A stretch of DNA of 22,055 nucleotides from a virus: IMG/VR virus record IMGVR_UViG_3300043419_000923, positions 1 to 22,055 of that record. One strand, given 5' to 3'. Positions 1 through 6,443 of this stretch are shown one piece after another; position 1 is the first letter of the stretch; every line of letters begins with the position of its first letter. Under the pieces are notes generated by a model that saw only the letters and a list, made by a program, of their open reading frames with translations, searched no databases and was not told where the DNA came from. Made by a program: the position numbers and the translations under genes.

Positions 1-1
1 C

Positions 2-67
2 GCAGAAATGCGCGATTTCCATATCTGGGCAGGCACACTGATTTCACTGATTAGGGAGATACGATGA
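2..67 (+). CDS. Possible C-terminal end of an upstream gene (partial)
   Basis: An open frame enters from the left edge and ends at a TGA (65-67) that overlaps the ATG of the next gene as ATGA, the same coupling used elsewhere in this window. The visible part reads AEMRDFHIWAGTLISLIREIR. It is too short to assign a function. A start at the internal ATG (position 8) would make a 19-residue peptide, so a truncated longer gene is more likely. The frame is chosen only because of the overlap geometry. Confidence 0.3.
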   Translation, partial: AEMRDFHIWAGTLISLIREIR

Positions 68-213
68 AGTTGACAAAGCGCCAAAGGCAAATTCGCGCTC
101 TTTTGATATTGGCAGCGATAGTCGCTGTGTTCTTGGTCGCAAAGAATCTGTGGTGGGTCGGCGACGGCTACTGCTGGGGTTCAATGACCGAGTGTCTTTT
201 AGGGGAGAAATGA
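64..213 (+). CDS. Small single-pass membrane protein (49 aa)
   Basis: The start follows AGGGAG (53-58) with good spacing. The protein has a basic N-terminus (KLTKRQRQIR), one hydrophobic segment at about residues 11-26, and a short C-terminal tail with WW, a GDGY motif and two cysteines (C37, C44) that could pair if exported. By the positive-inside rule the basic N-terminus stays in the cytoplasm. The stop TGA (211-213) shares one base with the ATG of the ribbon-helix-helix gene, so the two are translationally coupled. Similar short membrane proteins occur in actinophages, but no function is known to me. It reads toward the late operon and is probably the end of an early or accessory operon. 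Confidence 0.7.
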   Translation: MKLTKRQRQIRALLILAAIVAVFLVAKNLWWVGDGYCWGSMTECLLGEK

Positions 214-350
214 TGAGCAACGCAACACCAATACGCACCGTTCGCGTGGACAACAAGCTGTGGAAGGCAGCCAAAGTCCAAGCGAAACGCAGTGAGACGA
301 CAGTGTCTGAGGTAATAGTCCAGGCGCTGCGCGACTTCACCGCGAAATAA
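213..350 (+). CDS. Ribbon-helix-helix DNA-binding protein (45 aa)
   Basis: The short sequence has the Arc/CopG-type pattern. A beta strand (TPIRTVRVD, about residues 5-13) would insert side chains into the DNA major groove as a dimer. A first helix follows (LWKAAKVQAKR), then a turn with ETTVSEV, then a second helix ending in LRDF. Of two adjacent ATGs, the one at 213 is preferred: AGGGGAG (201-207) is too close to the ATG at 210, and the 213 start gives a one-base TGATG overlap with the gene before. The protein is at the lower size limit of the family. It is likely a transcriptional regulator or an accessory DNA binder; the target is unknown. It is the last plus-strand gene and ends just before the shared terminator. 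Confidence 0.75.
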   Translation: MSNATPIRTVRVDNKLWKAAKVQAKRSETTVSEVIVQALRDFTAK

Positions 351-397
351 AGAAAGACCCCCGACACCTGGTTTGCGCAGGTGTCGGGGGTTTCTTT
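351..397. terminator. Bidirectional intrinsic terminator
   Basis: A perfect 14-bp GC-rich stem (357-370 with 378-391) closes a 7-base loop, extended by a G-T wobble and A-T pairs. The left flank is AAAGA-rich and the right flank TTTCTTT, so transcripts from both strands end in a hairpin followed by U-rich sequence. It lies between the stop of the plus-strand RHH gene (350) and the stop of the minus-strand lysin (407), and would end both convergent operons. Confidence 0.92.
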
Positions 398-406
398 GTG
401 TTTAAA

Positions 407-868
407 CTAGAGAGGTCGTGCAACCGCCATGATGGACGGGTATTTGCGCTTTTTGATGTAGAAGCCGTCGCCGTTTGATTGGCTGCCCTTAGAGTCGGCG
501 CTTGTGTTGCCTTCCCAGACCTTCAGGTACTTCAGTTTCGTGTTGTGATATCGCACGATACCAACATGGTCGGGCTGCTTGTCGTCATCGAATTGAAAAA
601 AGACGATATCGCCGCGCTTGGCTTCACCGATTGGCACCAGCTGGCCGTTGGCCGCGAGGTACTTGAGCCACTCGTCGCAAGATGCAAACCCCTTGGGCTT
701 GGTCTTTGGTGCGACCTTCTTAATCAGACCTGCTTCGTGGTAAATCTTTGAGACTGCCATCGCGCACCATGGCTGGTGGTTGAGCTTGTACCACTTGCCG
801 AACTCGGTGTCGTTGTTTGGGCCTTCAGTGTAACCGACGTATCCGTCTGCGATTTGTGTCAGACTCAT
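407..868 (-). CDS. CHAP-domain endolysin
   Basis: This peptidoglycan hydrolase would cut peptide or amide bonds in the host wall at lysis. The 153-residue protein is essentially one CHAP (NlpC/P60-like cysteine peptidase) domain. The catalytic Cys is C35 in QPWCAMAVS, the His is H101 in PDHVGIV, and the third polar residue is probably E119 or N121 in WEGNT. The typical GDIVFF strand sits at residues 86-91. No separate wall-binding domain is present, so it is short compared with modular lysins. The start ATG overlaps the stop of the holin candidate as ATGA. It is the last gene of the late operon, next to the terminator. An alternative role as a virion-associated hydrolase is less likely given its place after the holin candidate. 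Confidence 0.88.
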   Translation of the reverse strand: MSLTQIADGYVGYTEGPNNDTEFGKWYKLNHQPWCAMAVSKIYHEAGLIKKVAPKTKPKGFASCDEWLKYLAANGQLVPIGEAKRGDIVFFQFDDDKQPDHVGIVRYHNTKLKYLKVWEGNTSADSKGSQSNGDGFYIKKRKYPSIMAVARPL

Positions 869-1101
869 TTCTTGCCCTTGGTTTCGTTGAATGCGGACTC
901 GATTTCGTCTTTGCTGAGCTTGCCGTCTGCAATATAAGCCTTGGCTAGCGATTCGCCGACCTTGGCGACTGCAAGCAGTCCCGCGATTCCAGCCATTGTG
1001 GCCGCTTCAATGCCAAAAAGTGAACCTGCGCCGATGGTTGCGAGCGCGGATACGTAGAAAACGGCCGCTAGGCGAATGATTAGCTTCTTTGTCTCTTTCA
1101 T
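865..1101 (-). CDS. Putative holin (two-TM, 78 aa)
   Basis: This small membrane protein has a basic N-terminus (KETKKLIIR), a hydrophobic segment at about residues 8-29, a short turn and a second segment at about 33-47, then a charged C-terminal tail rich in K, E and D. That layout fits a class II-type holin that would open the membrane so the cytoplasmic lysin reaches the wall. AAGGAG lies 6 bases before the ATG. It overlaps both neighbours by ATGA, with the CHAP lysin directly downstream. The call rests on size, topology and position; there is no diagnostic motif, and the neighbouring single-TM protein could be the holin instead. Confidence 0.65.
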   Translation of the reverse strand: MKETKKLIIRLAAVFYVSALATIGAGSLFGIEAATMAGIAGLLAVAKVGESLAKAYIADGKLSKDEIESAFNETKGKK

Positions 1102-1298
1102 TTGTTCTCCTTTGTTAGCATTTTGATGACGAGTTCCATTTGGGTTTCGAGTCTGTTGACAGAGTCTCTAAGACTTGAACCACCGTTTGGCTTGAGTTCA
1201 TTCAGGTAGTGCTTGACGAGCCATCTAACTCCAAGGGCTACCGCTGTCACGATTGATATGATGGCGACAGCTAGTTGCGCCCACTCTGTTGGTGTCAT
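1098..1298 (-). CDS. Small membrane protein with coiled-coil tail, lysis cassette (66 aa)
   Basis: One membrane segment at about residues 7-28 (AQLAVAIISIVTAVALGVRW) is followed by VKHYLNELKPNGGSSLRDSV and a helical tail with heptad-like hydrophobic spacing (VNRLETQMELVIKML). The LKPNGGSSLRDSV block recurs in small membrane proteins next to lysins in actinophages, where it is often labelled holin or unknown. Here it may be a second holin or an antiholin paired with the downstream two-TM protein. GGAG precedes the start by a few bases, and its stop overlaps the next gene as ATGA. Confidence 0.7.
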   Translation of the reverse strand: MTPTEWAQLAVAIISIVTAVALGVRWLVKHYLNELKPNGGSSLRDSVNRLETQMELVIKMLTKENK

Positions 1299-1389
1299 TA
1301 TTCTCCAGTAAGAAGCCCAGCGCTTCAGATTCGTCCACGCTGTCGTCTATTGTTCGGACTACTGGTACCAGTTCATGCAGTAGTGTCAT
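1225..1389 (-). CDS. Doubtful small ORF between fibre and lysis genes
   Basis: An ATG at 1389 opens a 54-codon frame whose first 30 residues (MTLLHELVPVVRTIDDSV and onward) look like a plausible acidic protein. The last third overlaps the well-supported 66-aa membrane gene by 74 bases in another frame and reads like out-of-frame sequence (SCRHHINRDSG). It overlaps the 45-aa coiled-coil gene by 17 bases. The ribosome site is weak. It fills the only otherwise unassigned stretch here (1299-1372), which is the main argument for it. No function can be proposed. Confidence 0.3.
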   Translation of the reverse strand: MTLLHELVPVVRTIDDSVDESEALGFLLENNDTNRVGATSCRHHINRDSGSPWS

Positions 1390-1510
1390 TGGTGTTTTCC
1401 AGCTCTTGAAGTCGTGCAGTCAGCATCGCCTTGTCAAGTGCTAGCAAGCCAATCTGCTCTCGCAGTGATGCGATGACCAGATTGATGTCGAGCTCTGTCG
1501 TTTGTTTCAT
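1373..1510 (-). CDS. Small coiled-coil protein downstream of tail fibre (45 aa)
   Basis: The start ATG overlaps the stop of the 563-aa fibre as ATGA, so it is coupled to it. The protein is almost entirely one amphipathic helix (LVIASLREQIGLLALDKA, then MLTARLQELEN) with Leu/Ile heptad spacing, which suggests a short coiled coil. Such small helical proteins are common after fibre genes, and it may help fibre trimerisation or assembly. Its function is inferred from position only. Confidence 0.65.
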   Translation of the reverse strand: MKQTTELDINLVIASLREQIGLLALDKAMLTARLQELENTNDTTA

Positions 1511-3198
1511 TGTGTGCCCCCCTCGAGCGTTGTTACACGTGCGTGCAAATCCTGAATCAGTGCCAGCATGCCTGGAATGATAAAACGCTCGTTCCAGTTC
1601 TCGACCAAACCGTCGCTGTGGTCGGCCGCGATTGGGTAGTGCTCGGCGACCTCTTCTGCAACCAAGCCTGGCACTAACATGCCCGCCCTATTGTCGGTTT
1701 GGTCGAGGTAGTCAGACTTGAATCTAAATGCGCGAATCGGTAAAGAAAGAAGCTTTGAAGGTGCCATGTCGGGCACATTCGTGATGTCTGTGATGTCTTC
1801 TTTGAAACGAGCGCTCGAAGCCGTGCTGCGCCTTGTGCGGCCGTCTGTATCCATGCGGGTGTTGGCGGCGTTCGCGCTGGTTGATGCGTCTTGATTGTAA
1901 AAAGCATCAAGAGTGTAAACGTTTCCGTTCATCACGACGCCCGTTGTACTAACTTGAACATACTTGGTAGAGCTAAAGGCCATACGCACATCACCAGATG
2001 AAACATAGCTGTTTGGATAGGTCGTCACGTTTGGGTCAAAGGTTGCGCCGTAGTGTGTAACGACTCCCGAAACAGACGCTGGACCAACCCAGCCAACAAC
2101 CGAGCCCGATTCTCTGAACGAAATGGCGTTGTTTGCGGCAGAGATTGTGACGCGGCGAGTGCCAGTCGAAGTCTGAAGTGTGAAAGCAGTAAGTGTGCCA
2201 GCAGTTAAGCGGTCCACGGTGATTGAGTTAGCCGCGATTTCGGCCGCCGTGATAGTGTCCGCAGCGATTTCAGCCGCGGTGATAGTGCCACCCGCGATTT
2301 GGTCTGCGGTGATGGTGGCAGTGGCGATGTTGCTGGCGGTGATAGTGCCTGCAGCTATTTTGGTGCCAGTGATTGTGCCTGCCGCGATTGAAACTGCCTC
2401 GATAGTGCCGACTGCAAGCTTGACTCCAGTGATAGTGCCCGCTGCAATCGAGACTGCTTCAATCGTGCCCGCAACGAGTTTGGCGCCAGTGATGCTGGCA
2501 GCTTGAATGCGGTCTGCATTCAACACACCAGTCGAGATGTTGCCAGCGTTGATGTTCGAGACTGTGATAACTGAGGCGTCAATAGTGCCCGCGGTTAACT
2601 TGGTGGCAGAAAGATTTGCGATTGCGTTATTGCCCAATGAAAAAGCAGAAAACGCACCACTGGTGAAGCGATAGAACCTGTTGTCGTCATCAGTGTCAAA
2701 CCACAAGTCACCCTCTGAGAATGGCCCAGTGGTGGGCATGGTGGTTTGTCTGTAGATTCGGTTTTTGCCGTCAGCCGTAGTCTGTGCGGCTGTTGCCGCG
2801 GACGCTGCCGCCGCTGCCGCTGCTGTCGCAGATGCCGCTGCTGCAGATGCTGCTGCTGCTGCAGATGTTGCCGCCGCTGCTCCAGCTTCAGCTGCTGCGA
2901 TTCCGAGGTCTTGCACTGAAACCCAGGCTGTGCCTGTCCAGTAATATGACTTGTTGCCGTCGTCTGTGTCAAACCAAACGTCGCCCTCGACCAGTGGAAA
3001 GGCAGAGCCGTCTGGCGCTGTTGGCTGGCGGTAGATGTGGTTCTTGCCGTTGACAGACGCTTCGATTGAGTTAATCTCGACTTGGAGCTCGTCAGTCTCC
3101 TCGGTGGTGGCCGCGACGATTGGAATGATAGAAGTCTGAGTCATGCCAGTCGAAGTGACGGTGACTGGTGTGATTGTGATTTGCGGACAAAGTGGCAT
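1507..3198 (-). CDS. Tail fibre/tailspike with C-terminal S74 intramolecular chaperone
   Basis: This 563-residue fibre has visible modules. Residues 1-48 form an N-terminal attachment region. Residues 51-97 and 144-188 are two copies of a module with GKN-IYRQ, GD-WFDTDD and an aromatic end. Between them lies an Ala-rich helix (100-142). Residues about 200-335 are a decapeptide repeat built on AGTIT. Residues 340-455 are a beta-rich tip. The end is an endosialidase-type chaperone domain (Peptidase_S74) beginning SSARFKEDI at 461-469. In that family the chaperone trimerises the fibre and then cuts itself off before a Ser, here S461 or S462, releasing about 100 residues. AGGGGGAG lies just before the start. 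It follows the minor tail protein by 8 bases and probably sits at the tail tip for host adsorption. No enzyme domain is visible. Confidence 0.85.
   Translation of the reverse strand: MPLCPQITITPVTVTSTGMTQTSIIPIVAATTEETDELQVEINSIEASVNGKNHIYRQPTAPDGSAFPLVEGDVWFDTDDGNKSYYWTGTAWVSVQDLGIAAAEAGAAAATSAAAAASAAAASATAAAAAAASAATAAQTTADGKNRIYRQTTMPTTGPFSEGDLWFDTDDDNRFYRFTSGAFSAFSLGNNAIANLSATKLTAGTIDASVITVSNINAGNISTGVLNADRIQAASITGAKLVAGTIEAVSIAAGTITGVKLAVGTIEAVSIAAGTITGTKIAAGTITASNIATATITADQIAGGTITAAEIAADTITAAEIAANSITVDRLTAGTLTAFTLQTSTGTRRVTISAANNAISFRESGSVVGWVGPASVSGVVTHYGATFDPNVTTYPNSYVSSGDVRMAFSSTKYVQVSTTGVVMNGNVYTLDAFYNQDASTSANAANTRMDTDGRTRRSTASSARFKEDITDITNVPDMAPSKLLSLPIRAFRFKSDYLDQTDNRAGMLVPGLVAEEVAEHYPIAADHSDGLVENWNERFIIPGMLALIQDLHARVTTLEGGTQ
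2194..2601 (-). repeat. 30-bp-period repeat encoding AGTIT decapeptides
   Basis: Inside the 563-aa fibre, about 13 successive ten-residue units follow the pattern (I/L)xAGTI(T/E)xxx, for example IAAGTITGVK, LAVGTIEAVS and IAADTITAAE. The DNA shows the matching 30-base periodicity. Such hydrophobic-spaced repeats usually form a trimeric beta-helical or beta-prism shaft. The unit containing VSIAAGTITG appears twice almost identically, so copy number could change by slippage or recombination. Confidence 0.85.
2773..2901 (-). repeat. Ala-rich low-complexity codon tract in fibre gene
   Basis: This is a GCN-rich tract (gct/gcc/gca codons with interspersed Ser and Thr codons) coding residues 100-142 of the fibre, nearly all Ala, Ser or Thr. 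It likely forms a helical linker or coiled coil between the two duplicated IYRQ/WFDTDD modules. On the opposite strand it creates spurious Leu/Gln-rich open frames. Confidence 0.8.
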
Positions 3199-3206
3199 CG
3201 CTCCCC

Positions 3207-4295
3207 CTAGAGTGTGATGGTGTAAGGGTCAACTACTGAAGTGAAATAGCTGACGCGCCAGTTGTCGGCAGTGATTGAGTGTGCAAGTCCTTCGACCACG
3301 CAGTTGATGGTGATGTTGCGACCATCATAGGTGCGGCGTTTGACTTGAACCAAGTCGTTCAGTTCAGTCTCTAGCATGTCGGTTGCAAGTGCCCCGATGC
3401 CGATAGCCGTGAAATCAATCTGCTCGGCCAAAACCACGGCGTCTGCGTCTTTGCGTGCTGCATAGAGCGCGAGGTTGGCAGCGCTGGTCTCATTAAATAC
3501 TGGAGCATCGAGCTTCTTGGATTTCAAGCCGTAAGTCGAAACGCTAGAGGAGAAGCGGGCTGTTTTTTGTGTCTTTTTTGGGCCGCGAAAGATAATGGCC
3601 TCATTGTAAACATAGTCAGTGCCTGGGTTTGTGATGATGCCATCGTAGCCGACGCTGTTGGCGTCGCCTTGGTCGGAAAAGAGAAGCCTGGTCGGGCGAG
3701 AGAACTTGTCTGCGATATTGACAAGTGTTGCGACCCCAGTGCGGCTGACGTAGAAACGCCCACCCACGCAGTTGGCGCATTGTTCGAGCATTTCCAGACA
3801 GCTCATGTTCTGTTTGGTCTTTTGCATCACAGTGCTGCCAGTCAGGCTGCGACCACCTGTCCAGTCTGCAAGGTTCAAAGCGCGAGCTGCACGCAGAGCG
3901 GCGGTCTCTTGGAATTGAGAAGTAGCCAGCGCTGGTGCGATTGCTTTGGCAATCTGAGCCAAGCCATCGACGAAAGTGAGTGAGACAGTCGGGTAGATGC
4001 CTTGGTTTACTGCGTTGTCCTCGAGGTAGCCAGTGTAAATGACAGTGCTGTTTGCAGTGATTCGCACCTGCATGCCAGCGATAAGGACGTTATACCACGG
4101 GCTTGAAGTGTTGCTTGGGTCAAAAGCGCCAGACTGGTTGTTCAAGATGACAGCGGCAGTGCCAGACTCTAAAAAGTCGTTTTGGTACTGTCGGCCGCGT
4201 CTGATATCAACCTCGAGCAGCAAATCATCACTGACGTTTGTGAACGAGCCGCTGATGCCAAATGCGACTGTGAGCGTTGGCGCATTTGCTGGCAT
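3207..4295 (-). CDS. Minor tail protein (tail-tip/baseplate type, 362 aa)
   Basis: It directly follows the tape measure, the usual place for the distal-tail or tail-hub proteins of siphophages. The N-terminal half carries a pattern common to actinophage minor tail proteins: VDIRRGRQYQ, then GTAAVILNNQSGAFDPSN, SSPWYNVL, and MQVRI with IYTGYLED. The rest is beta-rich with an LEQCANCVGGRFYV segment and ends in TSVVDPYTITL. It probably caps the tube and anchors the fibre encoded next. The start shares one base with the tape-measure stop (TAATG). Confidence 0.75.
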   Translation of the reverse strand: MPANAPTLTVAFGISGSFTNVSDDLLLEVDIRRGRQYQNDFLESGTAAVILNNQSGAFDPSNTSSPWYNVLIAGMQVRITANSTVIYTGYLEDNAVNQGIYPTVSLTFVDGLAQIAKAIAPALATSQFQETAALRAARALNLADWTGGRSLTGSTVMQKTKQNMSCLEMLEQCANCVGGRFYVSRTGVATLVNIADKFSRPTRLLFSDQGDANSVGYDGIITNPGTDYVYNEAIIFRGPKKTQKTARFSSSVSTYGLKSKKLDAPVFNETSAANLALYAARKDADAVVLAEQIDFTAIGIGALATDMLETELNDLVQVKRRTYDGRNITINCVVEGLAHSITADNWRVSYFTSVVDPYTITL

Positions 4296-5860
4296 TAGAG
4301 CACCGCAAACTGGCTGCCAGCACGGCGGCGCATTAGAGTAGCCAAGCCATTTTTAATGCCGTTGATAAGGTCGCCTTGTGAAACCACTGAGCCTGCGACG
4401 TTCACTGTGATGTTGCCCCCATTTTGAGTCGTGTTTGACGCGATATTGCCGTGTCCAGCTGAAGCCAAAAGTGAAATGGTCGGGCTCGAAATGCCGAGTT
4501 TTGCTTGCTTGACTTGGTTCTTGCGAATCGCTTCGAGTGTGATTGGGTCAGTCTCTTTCAGGCCCTTGAGCCCGTATTGTTTTTGCAGCTTTAGAAGCAA
4601 CGCGCTCGCCTTTGCAGCGTTCGTCGTTGCACCAGTAAGCCCGTTGGTTGCACCAGTCATGCCTTCGATGCCCTTGGTGTAGTCGCTGGCAGTTGCAGAG
4701 AAGCCCTTGGCATTGTAGTCGAACTTGCCGAGTGCGTCGGCTGCTTTGTCCGAATCTTTATTGAACTTATTGGCGGCCACGCCGATACCAACCAGTGCGA
4801 CTCCAAAGGCTGCAGCACCAGCCGCCGCAGAAATACCGCCAGTCGCCAATGCTGTGGCAGCTGCCGATGCGAGCGAGACTGTGCGCAACGCCTTCATGAC
4901 TTTAATAATCGCCTGGATACCAGTGACAAGAGCTGCGACTGCACCTGCGACTTTTGCACCAAAGAATGCAGCGATGATGACCGCGCCGAGTGTTGCAAAG
5001 ACTTTGATGTTGCGGGCTACGAAACTGAACATGTCGAACATCAGCTTGGCGAATGCGATACCGTACTGAATCGAAGTCTTGAAGCCCGCGGCTATTTTGT
5101 CGCCGTTCTCGTCAACGAACTTCTGAATGGCGGGAATTGCCTTGTTAATGATGAGGTCCGCAAAAGACTGAATCTGTGGAAGCAGCTTGTAACCGAGAGA
5201 CTCTGATGCTTCGCCGAACGCGAGTTTGATGCGCTCCATTTGGCCAGCAAACGTGTTAGCGGCAGCTGCAGCCGCGCCTTTGGTCTCTGCTGAAATCTCG
5301 CGCATCGCGCCCGCAAAGTCTTTTGATTTGACAGTGGCGGCGGATATCTGTGGGAACAACTTCTTAAGTGCGCCGATGTTGCCACCGTACGCCTTAGACA
5401 CGAGTTTGGAAGCAGTATCGAGGTCAACGCCCTTGGCTGCGGAGATGTCCATAGCAACACCAAGCAAAGCCTGTGCCTTACCGACATCGCCAGTGACGGC
5501 CGCGAGTTTAGCCAGCGCTGGACGAAGTTGGTCGTCTGCGATGCCGAACTCTGCCTGCATGGCAGTAATGTACTCTTCTGTAGCCGCGATTGCAGAGTCT
5601 GTGGCGCCGACTGTGTTACGAAGCGAGTTCGCAAGTAGGGTTTGAGACTTTTGGTCTTCCATCGCGGCCTTGACCGCGTCATAACCGACCTTAGCTGCAA
5701 AAGCACCAGCGGCGAGCGCCGCAACACCGAAAGCCTTCGCGGATTTGTTGGCGAAATCGCCGAACTTCTTTTCCATCTTGCTGATGTCTTTTGTGGCTTG
5801 CTTTGTGCCCTTGTCGGAATACTGAGTGAGAATCCGAGCAACAATCGCCCCAACTGCCAT
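4295..5860 (-). CDS. Tape measure protein (521 aa)
   Basis: This long helical protein would set tail length and help pass DNA into the cell. Residues 1-35 are charged and helical (ISKMEKKFGDF). Ala/Gly-rich hydrophobic helices lie near residues 43-58, around 290-320 (FATLGAVIIAAFFGAKVAG) and about 340-370. The middle has motifs typical of TP901-type tape measures (EEYITAMQAEFGIADDQLRPA, AMREISAETKGAAAAAANTF). The C-terminus is beta-rich. At about 0.15 nm per residue it implies a tail near 80 nm, so it is a short version. No lysozyme or peptidase domain is seen. It follows the gp10-like gene by one base. Confidence 0.88.
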   Translation of the reverse strand: MAVGAIVARILTQYSDKGTKQATKDISKMEKKFGDFANKSAKAFGVAALAAGAFAAKVGYDAVKAAMEDQKSQTLLANSLRNTVGATDSAIAATEEYITAMQAEFGIADDQLRPALAKLAAVTGDVGKAQALLGVAMDISAAKGVDLDTASKLVSKAYGGNIGALKKLFPQISAATVKSKDFAGAMREISAETKGAAAAAANTFAGQMERIKLAFGEASESLGYKLLPQIQSFADLIINKAIPAIQKFVDENGDKIAAGFKTSIQYGIAFAKLMFDMFSFVARNIKVFATLGAVIIAAFFGAKVAGAVAALVTGIQAIIKVMKALRTVSLASAAATALATGGISAAAGAAAFGVALVGIGVAANKFNKDSDKAADALGKFDYNAKGFSATASDYTKGIEGMTGATNGLTGATTNAAKASALLLKLQKQYGLKGLKETDPITLEAIRKNQVKQAKLGISSPTISLLASAGHGNIASNTTQNGGNITVNVAGSVVSQGDLINGIKNGLATLMRRRAGSQFAVL

Positions 5861-5861
5861 T

Positions 5862-6443
5862 TTAGACTCGCTCTCTGTTTAAATGCTTTTGTAGTTCAGC
5901 CTTGGCCTCTTCGAGTGCGCGGGCCACGTTCTTTTCGATTTTGTCTTTGTCTTTGTCAACAACACGCCACACAAGACGCGAAGCCTTGCCGAACCTGTTG
6001 CCCAAAGTACGCAAGAACTGGGCAGAACCTGTGCGGTCTGCCGTGCCTTTGGTCTTGCGACCTGCGATTTCAAAGATAGCACCAGCCGCAGACTTGTTGA
6101 TTAGCGCACCCGATGAGGTGGTGTAATCAGCTCGAGTCTTGCCCTGTGCCTTGGTCTTGCGAATGCCCGCTTGAATGACACCAGTGTTCCAACCTGGCCA
6201 ACCTGCACCACCGCGAGTTGACCTGCGTGGTCTGGCTGGGTCGTTTGGACTCCAGCCGCTCATTGGTGTGCCGCTTGGCCCGTAGCCGCTGGCTTCTGAT
6301 ACGAGTGCGCGGGCATCTCGTTCAGCGCCAGCAAGCTCCGAGTTGATGACCTTGTTGAATCGCTTGACTGCGTCCTTGTCGAACTCTTTGAGCGCGGTAA
6401 GTGTTTCGTACACCCCCGTCAAGATAATCGCTTCGTCAGCCAT
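5862..6443 (-). CDS. HK97 gp10-like/minor tail-associated protein (193 aa)
   Basis: The N-terminus (LTGVYETLTALKEFDKDAV, then a long helix with ERDARALVSEA) follows the HK97-gp10-like pattern of neck or tail-completion proteins. The middle is Gly/Pro-rich (MSGWSPNDPARPRRSTRGG, GWPGW). The end is a basic helix (DKDKDKIEKNVARALEEA). Proteins of this style occur before the tape measure in actinophages. Its place after the chaperone rather than near the adaptor is unusual for a classic gp10, so a tail role is equally possible. Its ATG overlaps the end of the frameshifted chaperone frame by 8 bases. Confidence 0.6.
   Translation of the reverse strand: MADEAIILTGVYETLTALKEFDKDAVKRFNKVINSELAGAERDARALVSEASGYGPSGTPMSGWSPNDPARPRRSTRGGAGWPGWNTGVIQAGIRKTKAQGKTRADYTTSSGALINKSAAGAIFEIAGRKTKGTADRTGSAQFLRTLGNRFGKASRLVWRVVDKDKDKIEKNVARALEEAKAELQKHLNRERV

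Noticed and set aside
44-367. 107-codon minus-strand frame at the left end
   Set aside because: It crosses the terminator and lies antisense to two coupled plus-strand genes with good ribosome sites.
2595-3053. Gln/Arg-rich and Leu/Pro-rich open frames over the Ala tract
   Set aside because: These are frame-shifted and antisense readings of GCN-rich codons within the fibre gene.
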